Shown here piece after piece: positions 35,743 to 45,846 of a stretch of DNA of 64,000 bases. A program made the position numbers and the translations under genes. The stretch lies in contig JAHBTI010000014.1 of NCBI GenBank assembly GCA_019638705.1, forward strand, positions 20,145 through 84,144, given 5' to 3'. The notes under the pieces are model-generated. The model was not told the DNA's origin and did no database searches. It saw only the letters and a list, made by a program, of their open reading frames with translations. The first letter of the stretch is position 1; every line of letters starts with the position of its first letter. The DNA is from Bacteroidota bacterium. GTDB taxonomy: Bacteria; Bacteroidota; Bacteroidia; B-17B0; Aurantibacillaceae.

Positions 35743-36000
35743 ATGCAAAAAGAAATATGGCTCAATCCAAACAAAGAAGAATTAACGGTAGAAAAAGCAA
35801 AAGAACTTTTAGGAGAGAAAAACACTTACACAGACGAACAACTGCAAGAACTTGTTTTCAGCATTAAAACATTCGTTCACATCATCATTCAGTATCAAAA
35901 GAAACAAGACAAACTAAAAGAAGAACAAAACAGAAAAAAGAAACACAAAAACAAACAAGAAACAGAACACGAAAACCAACAACTAAAATTAGCAGCGTAA
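35743..36000 (+). CDS. Small lysine-rich helical protein, recombinase partner (85 aa)
   Basis: An 85-residue protein: a short N-terminal domain with TVEKAKELLGE and TYTDEQLQELVF helices, then a long basic coiled tail (KEEQNRKKKHKNKQE). The stop codon is one base before the ATG of the recombinase, so both are made from one mRNA. Small genes at this place are common before large serine recombinases in Bacteroidota; the role may be directionality control, though nothing in the sequence shows that directly. Confidence 0.65.
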   Translation: MQKEIWLNPNKEELTVEKAKELLGEKNTYTDEQLQELVFSIKTFVHIIIQYQKKQDKLKEEQNRKKKHKNKQETEHENQQLKLAA

Positions 36001-36001
36001 T

Positions 36002-37711
36002 ATGACGACAGAACAACAAAGAACACTTGACCAAAACTTTGGCAGATATGGCAAAACAACCATTAAAAAAGTGGATAGTAAAATGGTAGTCAAATACACC
36101 CGCGTATCAGGTGGAAAACAAATGCTTAATGACTCCATTGAAACACAAAACAAATACATTGATGAATTTGCTCAAAAATTCGGTTTACAGGTTGTTGCCG
36201 CATTCGGCGACACACACGAAAGTGCAAAGACCGATGACCGCAAGGAATTTCAACGTATGATAGATTTTTGTAAACGCAGCAGAGGGAAAATAAGCACCAT
36301 ACTCGTTTACAAAATGACACGCTTCAGTCGCACAGGCGGCAAAGCCATTTCCATTGCCGATGAATTGCGCAACAAATACGGCATTCACATCATAGCCGTT
36401 ACAGAGCCAATGGACACAAGCAATCCCAACGGTGTACTCTTTCAGGAAATGCAACTCATCTTTGCCAAATGGGATAATGTGCAACGCCAACAAGTAACAT
36501 CGGCGGGTATGAAATCAAAATACGGTAAAGGCGAATGGCTGACCAAACCACCGCAAGGTTATGATATTGTTCGCTCAAACGGAGAACGAAAAATTGTGAT
36601 TAATGCAGAGGGACAAAAGATAAAAAAAGCGTGGGAATGGAAACTAAAGGGAATGAAAAATGAGGAAATTATGGACTTGCTTTACAGAAAAACAGGCTTG
36701 AAATTATACAAACAACAGATTTACAAAATCTTTAAAAATCCATTTTATTGCGGATTAATTTCTCACGGCTTACTGAACGGAAAAGTGGTAGAGGGCAAGC
36801 ATGAAAAAATGATAAGTAAAGAAGAGTTTTTTAAAATCCATAATTTGCGAATACAATCCACTCGCTGTGGTGTTCCGCACAAAAAAGAAAACGAAGCATT
36901 GCCCTTAAAAGTATTTGTAAAATGTAATGACTGCGGTGAGCCGTTTACAGGCTTTATCGTGAAAAAGAAAAGATTGTATTACTACAAATGCAGAAAAATA
37001 GGTTGTAAATCAAACAAAAGCGCAAAGGGTATGCACAAACTTTTTATTGACGAATTAAAAAAGTTCAATGCAAAAAAAGAACATTTACCCTGCATTGCTT
37101 TTGAAATGGAACGCGCTTATTTTTCACAAAATCAAGACGGCATAGAAAGAGAAGTTGAGTTGAAAAATCGTTTATCGGAATTAAAAACAGAAATGGAACG
37201 CTTGGACGAAAAGTATTATATCAAAGAAGAATTGAATAAAGAAAAGTACGATAGAATGCTTATAAAACTTATGCAAGAGGAGAAAGAAATTTACGATTAT
37301 ATGAGCGATTGTTCAATTTCTATTTCAAACCTCAAAGAAAAAATTATTGAAGCGGGTGAGTTAGCCTCAAAACTCCCGTCATTGTGGGAAAATAACGACT
37401 TACCCGAAAAAGAAATGTTGCAAAAATTGGTATATCCTGACGGAATACCGTATGACAAGAAAACTCAGTCATTTCAAACCACAAGAACTAACGAGGTATT
37501 TTTCCAAATCGCAGACTACTCCTGCGATTTGGAGGAAATGAAAAAGGGACTGAATACTCATTTATGTACTCAGTCCCTTTCTGCGGTCAGGGGGGGATTC
37601 GAACCCCCGGTACAGTTTAACCCGTACGACAGTTTAGCAAACTGTTGGTTTCAGCCACTCACCCACCTAACCAATTTTTTGCCCAAATCAAATTTGGGAG
37701 TGCAAATCTAA
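36002..37711 (+). CDS. Large serine recombinase running through tRNA-Ser (569 aa)
   Basis: The resolvase catalytic domain (about 28-170) has the nucleophile Ser36 in KYTRVSGGKQ and Arg-rich helices. A Recombinase domain follows (about 185-290), then a zinc ribbon (CNDC at 308-311, CRKIGC at 330-335) and a coiled coil (about 380-450), the full plan of phage-type large serine integrases. The frame continues through the tRNA-Ser gene on the other strand: codons about 528-557 are antisense tRNA (GGFEPPVQFNPYDSLANC). The original C-terminus was therefore probably near residue 520 and the present tail was acquired by insertion at the tRNA. The enzyme itself looks intact. Confidence 0.93.
   Translation: MTTEQQRTLDQNFGRYGKTTIKKVDSKMVVKYTRVSGGKQMLNDSIETQNKYIDEFAQKFGLQVVAAFGDTHESAKTDDRKEFQRMIDFCKRSRGKISTILVYKMTRFSRTGGKAISIADELRNKYGIHIIAVTEPMDTSNPNGVLFQEMQLIFAKWDNVQRQQVTSAGMKSKYGKGEWLTKPPQGYDIVRSNGERKIVINAEGQKIKKAWEWKLKGMKNEEIMDLLYRKTGLKLYKQQIYKIFKNPFYCGLISHGLLNGKVVEGKHEKMISKEEFFKIHNLRIQSTRCGVPHKKENEALPLKVFVKCNDCGEPFTGFIVKKKRLYYYKCRKIGCKSNKSAKGMHKLFIDELKKFNAKKEHLPCIAFEMERAYFSQNQDGIEREVELKNRLSELKTEMERLDEKYYIKEELNKEKYDRMLIKLMQEEKEIYDYMSDCSISISNLKEKIIEAGELASKLPSLWENNDLPEKEMLQKLVYPDGIPYDKKTQSFQTTRTNEVFFQIADYSCDLEEMKKGLNTHLCTQSLSAVRGGFEPPVQFNPYDSLANCWFQPLTHLTNFLPKSNLGVQI
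37543..37580 (-). terminator. Terminator of tRNA-Ser
   Basis: A 15-bp stem with one mismatch (AAAGGGACTGA / TCAGTCCCTTT core) lies 3 bp beyond the tRNA 3' end and ends in TTTTT when read leftward. It overlaps the 3' coding part of the recombinase gene, so the insertion point of the element is at or left of here. Confidence 0.8.
37584..37672 (-). tRNA. tRNA-Ser (anticodon GCT)
   Basis: Reading leftward: acceptor stem GGTTAGG pairs with CCTGACC (one G-T pair), discriminator G, no encoded CCA. The anticodon loop is TTGCTAA with anticodon GCT, reading AGC/AGT serine codons. A long variable arm (CGTACGGGTTAAACTGTACCG) confirms class II serine tRNA, and the T arm GGGGGTTCGAATCCCCC is perfect. It follows rimM in the same direction. 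The recombinase gene converges on it and reads through it. Confidence 0.96.
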
Positions 37712-37758
37712 GTAAATTTTATTTACAAGTGCAGGGTTTTTAATTTTTTTTCCGCGCC

Positions 37759-38253
37759 TCACAAATACAGGTCTATCAAGCCTTGCGGGGCATTGTAAAA
37801 TATTTTTTTGTTGGTTTCATCTACGCTTTCCATAAAATCTTCCACCAAAGGCAAAATCACTTCTTTGTTGTTTAATTTCACGGTAACCAACACCTGATGT
37901 CCGTTATCGCTTACTTCTAAAATGTTTCCTAAGCTGCCGTGCGTTTTATCAATCAGTTCAAAGCCAAGCAAGTCGGGCGTTTCGTCTTCGGCAGCAATAA
38001 ATTTTTCTTCGGCAAACACTTTTTTTCCTACCAACAGCTTTGCTTTTTCAAGGCTGTCAATGTCTTCCAACGCAATAATTAATCCTGCTTTGTTTTCTTT
38101 TACATCAGAAATAAAAAAAGGGGCTTTGCCTGTGGCACTTTCTACAAGCAGGGCTTTGGCTTCGTCCACAAAAAAGTTTTTTTCCAAGCGCAAAATTAAT
38201 TGCCCTTTAATGCCGTGCGTTTTGCTGAAATATCCTACCTGAACAAATTCCAA
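37759..38253 (-). CDS. rimM: Ribosome maturation factor RimM
   Basis: A 164-residue protein, the usual size. The N-terminal RimM barrel starts VGYFSKTHGIKGQLIL with the G-x-[IL]-x-x-x-H-G-[IL]-[KR]-G motif, and the PRC-barrel begins around residue 92 (DLLGFELIDKTHGSLGNILEV). RimM binds S19 and helps mature the head of the 30S subunit. It starts 3 bp after the end of pyrG. Its usual neighbours rpsP and trmD are not next to it here. Confidence 0.95.
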   Translation of the reverse strand: MEFVQVGYFSKTHGIKGQLILRLEKNFFVDEAKALLVESATGKAPFFISDVKENKAGLIIALEDIDSLEKAKLLVGKKVFAEEKFIAAEDETPDLLGFELIDKTHGSLGNILEVSDNGHQVLVTVKLNNKEVILPLVEDFMESVDETNKKIFYNAPQGLIDLYL

Positions 38254-38255
38254 AT

Positions 38256-39866
<1,611 letters not shown>

Positions 39867-40027
39867 TTATGATATATACGTTTTTAATAAAACTGTATGC
39901 GAAATTACGGAAAAAATTTGTTCAACTTAAAAGTAAGTTGTTGGGCAGAGTTTTGATTAGGTGATAATGTCGCAGCATTACAAATGCCTCGCTCCGCAAA
40001 ATTTGTAATTCTGCTGCAATAAAAAAA

Positions 40028-40735
40028 TCAAACTTCAACCAAAGTTCCAATCTTTTCGCCTACAACCAAGTTTTTGAGATTGTCTTTTTTATTCATGTCA
40101 AAAACAATGATTGGTAAATTGTTTTCTTCGCAAAGTGTAAAGGCAGTCATGTCCATAATGTTTAGGTTTTTTTCGTAGGCTTCTTTAAAAGACAGTTTTT
40201 CATATTTGGTAGCGTTTTTATCTTTTTCGGGGTCGGCGGTATAAATGCCGTCCACGCGCGTACCTTTTAAAACCACGTTGGCTTCAATTTCAATAGCACG
40301 TAACACGCCTGCCGTATCGGTTGTAAAATAAGGGTTTCCCGTGCCTGCGCCAAAAATTACTACGCGACCTTTTTCTAAATGCCTCACTGCTTTGCGGCGA
40401 ATAAACGGTTCGCAAATTTGTTCCATTTTTATTGCACTTTGCAAACGTGTTTGTACACCCAAACCTTCCAAGGCACTTTGTATTGCCATAGAATTAATTA
40501 CGGTTGCCAACATTCCCATATAATCGCCGTGCACTCTGTCCATGCCGCCTTTTTCGGCTTGTATGCCTCTGAAAATATTTCCGCCGCCAATGACTATTGC
40601 CACCTGGCAACCTGCCTCGTAAACCGATTTTATTTCATGCGCATATTCCATTAAGCGTTGTTGGTCAATGCCAAAGCCTTTGCTTCCCATTAAGGCTTCG
40701 CCGCTTAGTTTTAAAAGAATTCGTTTGTATTTCAT
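40028..40735 (-). CDS. pyrH: UMP kinase
   Basis: A 235-residue amino-acid-kinase-fold enzyme. [14 protein letters not shown] at the start and [10 protein letters not shown] at 48-57 are the phosphate-binding loops; [13 protein letters not shown] near 168-180 is the bacterial UMP kinase signature. It converts UMP to UDP, two steps before pyrG. It is separate from pyrG by 167 bp that contain a hairpin (GCAGCATTACAAAT / AATTTGTAATTCTGCTGC) and so has its own end. Confidence 0.97.
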   Translation of the reverse strand: MKYKRILLKLSGEALMGSKGFGIDQQRLMEYAHEIKSVYEAGCQVAIVIGGGNIFRGIQAEKGGMDRVHGDYMGMLATVINSMAIQSALEGLGVQTRLQSAIKMEQICEPFIRRKAVRHLEKGRVVIFGAGTGNPYFTTDTAGVLRAIEIEANVVLKGTRVDGIYTADPEKDKNATKYEKLSFKEAYEKNLNIMDMTAFTLCEENNLPIIVFDMNKKDNLKNLVVGEKIGTLVEV

Positions 40736-40815
40736 ATTAAGTTCAAAGTTTATAGTTGAATGTTTGAAGTTTATAGTTTATAGTTTATAGTTTGAAGTTT
40801 TTAGTTTGAAGTTGA
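40736..40815. repeat. Short tandem repeat tract (unit about tttatag)
   Basis: The gap before pyrH is filled with imperfect copies of agtttatagtt and gtttgaagttt. It is a low-complexity tract with no sign of a gene. Confidence 0.75.
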
Positions 40816-40826
40816 GATTGAATTGG

Positions 40827-41270
40827 TTAATTTCTTTTTTTGTACAAACCTTTTTTCAAATCATTTACGGTAACAAAAATTTTGTAGCCTTTGGCTTCCA
40901 CACCGTTTATGAGTTTTTTGTCCAAAGTCCATATTTTGTAGCCTTTGTAGCGGTTTAGTGCCACAAAATAAATGTCATTAAAATCAACACCCGCCACAAT
41001 TTTAAAAGCAGTTTGTAAATGCTTTTCGGGAATTTCTAAAACATCAATAATTTTAATTCGGCTTTTGTAAAATGCAACTTGGGCTTTCAGTTCTTTATTA
41101 TTCAGAGGGCTTACTTTGGCTATTTTGGAATAATGTTTTTCAATTTCTTCAAACAAAAAACTTGGTGCGGTAAATTGCAATTTGCTTTTTTCTTTAAAGA
41201 TACCTGCTATACTTCCATTTGGTGAAATGAGTGCGCTTACAACAACGCTGCTATCAGAAATAACAATCAT
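40827..41270 (-). CDS. PIN-domain ribonuclease, toxin-like (147 aa)
   Basis: The sequence shows the acidic residues of a PIN fold: Asp6 (VISDSSVVV), Glu41/Glu42, Asp96/Asp99 (GVDFNDIYFVAL) and Asp117 (WTLDKKL). The family holds VapC-type RNases and related toxins, here of the type with the D-F-N-D motif. Its ATG overlaps by 4 nt (ATGA) the stop of an upstream 50-residue gene, a typical antitoxin-toxin arrangement. The target RNA is unknown. Confidence 0.85.
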   Translation of the reverse strand: MIVISDSSVVVSALISPNGSIAGIFKEKSKLQFTAPSFLFEEIEKHYSKIAKVSPLNNKELKAQVAFYKSRIKIIDVLEIPEKHLQTAFKIVAGVDFNDIYFVALNRYKGYKIWTLDKKLINGVEAKGYKIFVTVNDLKKGLYKKRN

Positions 41271-41419
41271 TTATGTTTAATCATTTCCAAAAAAACACGT
41301 TCGGCTATTCCTTTGTTTATTTCATTGGAAATTTGCATCACCATTTTTTCTTTTTTTGCGCGCACTTTTCGGTTTTTATATTGCGTTTTTTTAGCAGTTT
41401 TTTTGATAACAGTTGCCAT
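41267..41419 (-). CDS. Putative 50-aa antitoxin partner of the PIN toxin
   Basis: A short frame of 50 codons from ATG at 41419 to TGA at 41267 gives a strongly basic N-terminus (MATVIKKTAKKTQYKNRKVR) and an amphipathic C-terminal helix (ISNEINKGIAERVFLEM). The ATGA overlap with the PIN gene implies translational coupling. Small size, basic region and position fit an antitoxin, but I see no named DNA-binding motif. Confidence 0.65.
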   Translation of the reverse strand: MATVIKKTAKKTQYKNRKVRAKKEKMVMQISNEINKGIAERVFLEMIKHK

Positions 41420-41523
41420 AGTATGGCGAAAGTACAAAATATTTTTGAAAATATTTTACCTTTAAATAAAAACGGAGGATTTATAGCCACAGATTAAACA
41501 GGCTTTTAGATTTTAGAATTTCC

Positions 41524-42177
41524 CTACGGTATATTCATATACTTATGCGTTTGCAAGCTGATTGACCACTTCGGGTTTTGTTTTACATACTCAATAATTA
41601 TCGGCAGCAGTTGCGCGTGTTTGCTCCATTCGGGTTGCAGGTACAAATAACAATTTTCGTTTACGTTTTGCGCCTGTTCTTCTGCCCATTTAAAATCGTG
41701 TTGGTTAAAGATGATTACTTTCAGTTCGTTTGCTTTTTTAAAAACTTGGGGCAATGGTGGCATCGTTTTTTTCGGCGAAAGGCAAATCCAGTCCCAGTTT
41801 CCGGACAGGGCGTAAGCACCCGAAGTTTCAATAAAGGTTTCCATGTTTTTTTCTTTCAGGCGTTTGGTCAGGTAATCTAAATTGTAAATCAAAGGCTCGC
41901 CGCCTGTAACCACCACGCTTTGCGCTTTCCAAGCCATTACGTTTTCAATTATTTTATCGGTTGGTGTTAAAGGGTGAATGTTTGCATTCCAGCTTTCTTT
42001 TACATCGCACCAATGGCAACCCACATCGCAGCCGCCCAAGCGAATAAAATACGCAGCCTTTCCTGTATTAAATCCTTCGCCCTGAATGGTGTAAAACTCT
42101 TCCATTAAAGGCAGAAGTTTTCCTGCGTTTAACAGGGCTTGGTCTTCGGAGTTTACGTTTTGTAATTTGTATTCCAC
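41524..42177 (-). CDS. queE: 7-carboxy-7-deazaguanine synthase QueE
   Basis: A radical-SAM enzyme of queuosine synthesis. The cluster motif CDVGCHWCD (C-x3-C-x2-C) follows LPLMEEFYTIQGEGFNTG, a conserved start region of Bacteroidota QueE. TGGEPL and a GAYALSG substrate loop are present. I place the start at the GTG at 42177 because homologues I know begin about 20 residues before LPLMEEF; an ATG at 42231 lies inside an inverted repeat and would add an odd hydrophobic N-terminus. It converts carboxytetrahydropterin to the deazaguanine core. Confidence 0.92.
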   Translation of the reverse strand: MEYKLQNVNSEDQALLNAGKLLPLMEEFYTIQGEGFNTGKAAYFIRLGGCDVGCHWCDVKESWNANIHPLTPTDKIIENVMAWKAQSVVVTGGEPLIYNLDYLTKRLKEKNMETFIETSGAYALSGNWDWICLSPKKTMPPLPQVFKKANELKVIIFNQHDFKWAEEQAQNVNENCYLYLQPEWSKHAQLLPIIIEYVKQNPKWSISLQTHKYMNIP

Positions 42178-42201
42178 AGGGCGCAAAAGTACAGATAAGA
42201 T

Positions 42202-42267
42202 AAGTAACATTGAACATTGATAATTGAACATTGAAAATGTATTAACGTAAAATGTTCAATGTTACTT
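42202..42267. repeat. Inverted repeat AAGTAACATTGAACATT, copy 2
   Basis: Perfect 17-nt arms at 42202-42218 and 42251-42267. It shares the AAGTAACATTGAACA arm with the repeat at 25656-25719. It lies between divergent queE and bshA, so it cannot be a simple end-of-gene terminator for both. Confidence 0.8.
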
Positions 42268-42311
42268 TTTCAATTATCAATGTTCAATTTCTAATTTGTA
42301 ATTTAGCACTT

Positions 42312-43433
42312 ATGAATATCGGTATGGTTTGCTTCCCAACCTATGGCGGAAGCGGGGTTGTAGCCACAGAACTTGGCATTGCGCTTGCAAACAAAGGACA
42401 CAAAGTTCATTTTATGTCTTACTCTCAACCGTTTCGTTTGAGTTTGTTCAACGAAAATTTGTTTTATCACGAATTTAATGTGAATGATTATCCCCTGTTT
42501 GAATACCAACCTTACGAAAGTGTGCTGGCAAGCAAAATTGTAGATGTGGCAATGTATGAGCATTTAGATGTGCTGCACGTTCACTACGCTATTCCGCACG
42601 CTTCGGTGGCGTATATGGCGCAGCAAATTTTAAAATCAAAAAAAATAAGCCTGCCTTACATTACCACCCTGCACGGCACAGACATTACGCTCGTGGGGCG
42701 CGACCCTGCCTTTGAACCTGTTATCCGTTTTTCGCTTAATCACAGCAACGCCATTACGGCGGTGAGCGAAAGTCTGCGGAAAGATACTTTGAGTATGTTT
42801 AAAATTGACAACAAAATTTCGGTTATTCCCAATTTTATAAACATTAAAGACTACGCAAGCAAAGACCATTGCATAAAGCGAAAATACGCGCCAAACGGCG
42901 AAAAAATAGTGGTTCACATCAGTAATTTTCGCAAAGTGAAACGTGTGGAAGATGTGATTGAAATTTTTGCGCAGATAAAAAACGCGCTTCCCGCAAAACT
43001 AATTTTGGTGGGCGACGGACCTGAACGCCTTGCGGTGGAAGGCTTGGCAAGGCAACTCAACGTTTACCACGATGTAACGTTTTTGGGGAAAATTACCGAC
43101 CCTAAAGAATTTTTAAGCGTGGCAGATTTGTTTTTACTGCCCTCTGAAACCGAAAGTTTTGGTTTGGCGGCTTTGGAAGCTATGGCAATGAAAGTACCTG
43201 TTATCAGCAGCAACAGCGGCGGACTGCCCGAAGTAAATATTGACGGAAAGACAGGTTTTTTAAGCAATGTTGGCGATGTAAACGACATGGCAGCTAACGC
43301 CATAAAAATTTTAAGCAGCGACAAACTGCACCAAACGTTTAGAAAAAATGCTTTTGCTCAGGCTCAAAAATTTGACATTGAAAAAATTTTACCGATGTAC
43401 GAAAATTTGTATCAGCAGGTGTATAAAGGATAA
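42312..43433 (+). CDS. bshA: N-acetyl-alpha-D-glucosaminyl L-malate synthase BshA
   Basis: A GT4 glycosyltransferase of 373 residues starting MNIGMVCFPTYGGSGV (an in-frame ATG 20 codons upstream lies in the repeat region). The GGSGVVATELG loop, HVHYAIPHA, TLHGTDITLVG and the E-x7-E region (ESFGLAALEAMAMK) match BshA. It joins GlcNAc to L-malate, the first step of bacillithiol synthesis, a thiol known in Bacteroidota and Firmicutes. bshB and bshC are not in this window. Confidence 0.93.
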   Translation: MNIGMVCFPTYGGSGVVATELGIALANKGHKVHFMSYSQPFRLSLFNENLFYHEFNVNDYPLFEYQPYESVLASKIVDVAMYEHLDVLHVHYAIPHASVAYMAQQILKSKKISLPYITTLHGTDITLVGRDPAFEPVIRFSLNHSNAITAVSESLRKDTLSMFKIDNKISVIPNFINIKDYASKDHCIKRKYAPNGEKIVVHISNFRKVKRVEDVIEIFAQIKNALPAKLILVGDGPERLAVEGLARQLNVYHDVTFLGKITDPKEFLSVADLFLLPSETESFGLAALEAMAMKVPVISSNSGGLPEVNIDGKTGFLSNVGDVNDMAANAIKILSSDKLHQTFRKNAFAQAQKFDIEKILPMYENLYQQVYKG

Positions 43434-43438
43434 CTCCA

Positions 43439-45163
43439 TTACTGCTTGGGCATACGCACAAAAAACGAAAAGCCGTTTTTCTCATACAACTTGGTGAGTT
43501 CTTTGTTTGCCGTTATTTCCCACTCGTCTTTTGTTTTTGAAACAATGTAAGCAGGACGGTCAATTTTTCCGCTTTGCATCCAAATGCTGTTGGCGGTAGA
43601 AAAACTTGAAAACCGCGAATAGCCCTGCTCTTCCATAACATTTAACTGTTTTTCAATAAACGACATTTGGTCAGGGTTTGTATAATCACCGGGCAAACGG
43701 TTTGAATAAAAAATATACGCATAACTTTTAAAGCGGTGCGTTTCCACATAGCAGTTTTGTTTGGCACATTCCCTGTAAAACTCAATGGCAGCGTGCTGCG
43801 TGTATTGTTCTGCTTTTGGGATAATGAGTGCAATGCCGAGGTAAACAAACAGTAAATTCACCGCCAAGCCGTAATACAAAAGTTTTAGCTTGTGTTTGTT
43901 TAATGCCATGTATGTAAGCGTTGCACCAAGCAGGAAAACAAAGCCGATTAGAAATTCAAACCCGCTCCAATGCACATCGGCTTGCAAATTTTGTACGGCA
44001 AACTCATCGGCAATAATATTGTGTTTAAATAAAATAAGTTTGATTTGTTCAATAAACCCAACGGCTATAAAGACAAGGGTAAAAACTACGGTAATAAACC
44101 AGTACAAAATTTTCCAAAAACGGTTAAAGGTGAGCTGATGAAAATAATTTACCAAGCCTATGGTGGCAATAAACGTGAGCGGAAAATAACACAGGGAAGA
44201 ATAATGAACAATTTTGGTTTTTACAATGGAAAATAAAATAAGCACTACCCAAAACAGGCACACAAAAAATTTACGAAACAAGCGCTGATAAGGCAAAAGA
44301 TTTTTGTACTTGGCGTAAGAAGCAATAAAAATAAGCGAAGCAGGAAAGCAACCGATGAGCAACACCACGAAATGATACACAAACGGTCCGTCATGTCCGC
44401 TGTCGCCTGTTTCAAGCAAACGTTTTTGATACGCAATAAATTCAAAAATAATTTCCTGATGTCCGTTGAGCCACATGGCAATAAACCAACTGCCCGAAAC
44501 AAGAAGTGCCGTAAAAACAAACATTAAAAAATTGAGTGAGAACAGGGTTTTAATTTGTTTGTTCCACAAAACAAACGCCAATGTGCTGAACGCCACAATT
44601 ACCAAAGCTGCGGGACCTTTGGTTAAAACCGCCAAACCCAAAAACAGCCCTGCAAGAAGTGAATGGCGTATTTCTTTTTTTCCGTTTGGGTTATTGAGTA
44701 ATTGAATAAGATGAAATACCGACAAAAAAATAAACAGATTAAACCATGGGTCAATTAATCCTGATTTGAAATACAAATGCGGCAACAAGGTGGCAGCGTA
44801 TAAAAAACTCCAAACCAAACCGAATGTTTGCGAATGAAATTTTTTACCAATCACAAACATTGAAATCAAGGAAACAATACTGCAAACGGCATTAGGGAAA
44901 CGCGCCGCAAATTCGTTTACGCCAAATATATTCATGCTTGCGGCTTGCAGCCATATAAAAAACGGAGGTTTTTCCCAAAACGGGCGGTAATTTAATTGAA
45001 CGGTTTTGTAATTGCCTGATATTACCATTTCTCGGGCACATTCGGCAAAATTTACTTCGTCCCAATCAAAAAGCGGACAGTTTCCTATAAACGGAACAAA
45101 AATAAGTGCTGAAATAAGAGCAATTAAAAAAACAAGAACGGCGTTATTTTTTAGTAAAAGCAT
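43439..45163 (-). CDS. GT39/ArnT-type membrane glycosyltransferase (574 aa)
   Basis: About 11-12 membrane helices and an early periplasmic loop with FDWDEVNFAECAREM, where the D-E pair is the catalytic acidic motif of the PMT/ArnT (GT39/GT83) class. Such enzymes move sugars from polyprenyl phosphates to lipid A or proteins. It starts in a TAATG overlap with the PAP2 gene, giving an operon mazG-PAP2-GT. Donor and acceptor cannot be read from the sequence. Confidence 0.85.
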   Translation of the reverse strand: MLLLKNNAVLVFLIALISALIFVPFIGNCPLFDWDEVNFAECAREMVISGNYKTVQLNYRPFWEKPPFFIWLQAASMNIFGVNEFAARFPNAVCSIVSLISMFVIGKKFHSQTFGLVWSFLYAATLLPHLYFKSGLIDPWFNLFIFLSVFHLIQLLNNPNGKKEIRHSLLAGLFLGLAVLTKGPAALVIVAFSTLAFVLWNKQIKTLFSLNFLMFVFTALLVSGSWFIAMWLNGHQEIIFEFIAYQKRLLETGDSGHDGPFVYHFVVLLIGCFPASLIFIASYAKYKNLLPYQRLFRKFFVCLFWVVLILFSIVKTKIVHYSSLCYFPLTFIATIGLVNYFHQLTFNRFWKILYWFITVVFTLVFIAVGFIEQIKLILFKHNIIADEFAVQNLQADVHWSGFEFLIGFVFLLGATLTYMALNKHKLKLLYYGLAVNLLFVYLGIALIIPKAEQYTQHAAIEFYRECAKQNCYVETHRFKSYAYIFYSNRLPGDYTNPDQMSFIEKQLNVMEEQGYSRFSSFSTANSIWMQSGKIDRPAYIVSKTKDEWEITANKELTKLYEKNGFSFFVRMPKQ

Positions 45164-45846
45164 TAACGTTTTATAAAATCAGTAAGCGGTTTGTCTAATT
45201 TCTGTAATTTATTTTTTGAAATAAAAATGTAATAAAATAATAGGCTTGAAATGGTACCAATCATACTTCCGGCGGTAATATCGCTTAACCAATGCTGTGA
45301 CAAATACACGCGACTGAACGCCGCAAACAAAGCCAACGTGAAAAACAAAAATTTTAAACCTTGGCTTTTACTTACAAAAACCAAACACATAAAAATGGCA
45401 AAGGCTTGTGTGGCGTGTCCACTGGGGAAACTATAATGCGTGTGCAAATTAAGCCCCTCTACTCTATTCAGTTGATGATGTTTTTCAAAATAAGTGAAAA
45501 CAAAAACAGGGCGCGTAATATCATCAAACACAAAGTTTTTGAGAGTTTGAGAAACTAAACTTGCCGAAAGCAGCGAAGTAATGCAATAAATGCTCAAACG
45601 TGTGTTAAACAGAAGAATGATAAACAGTATAAAAACTGCCGCAATGCCGTCGCCCAAATAAGTGATGTAATAAAAAAACAGATTTAAAAATTTGTTTCCT
45701 ACCAACTGATTGATGTAAAGATGAAGGTCTGTTTTTTTATACGAGTAAATAAAAAAAACGGAAATGCCGAGCAACATCAGATATACAAAAAGTACGGCGG
45801 CGTTATGTTTAAAAAATGATTTCACAAATTTTTTGCTTCGTTCCAA
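45163..45846 (-). CDS. PAP2-family phosphatase, membrane-bound (227 aa)
   Basis: Six membrane helices and the three PAP2 motifs: KNFVFDDITRP (K-x6-RP type), YSFPSGHA (PSGH) and FSRVYLSQHWLSD (SR-x5-H-x3-D). The family removes phosphate from lipid phosphates such as undecaprenyl pyrophosphate. It overlaps mazG by 25 nt and touches the GT gene, so the three are co-transcribed; recycling of lipid carrier for the glycosyltransferase would fit. Confidence 0.9.
   Translation of the reverse strand: MERSKKFVKSFFKHNAAVLFVYLMLLGISVFFIYSYKKTDLHLYINQLVGNKFLNLFFYYITYLGDGIAAVFILFIILLFNTRLSIYCITSLLSASLVSQTLKNFVFDDITRPVFVFTYFEKHHQLNRVEGLNLHTHYSFPSGHATQAFAIFMCLVFVSKSQGLKFLFFTLALFAAFSRVYLSQHWLSDITAGSMIGTISSLLFYYIFISKNKLQKLDKPLTDFIKR

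Noticed and set aside
41273..41497. 74-codon rightward frame over the antitoxin gene
   Set aside because: It is antisense to the 50-residue gene that overlaps the PIN toxin in the ATGA manner, which is the more credible reading.
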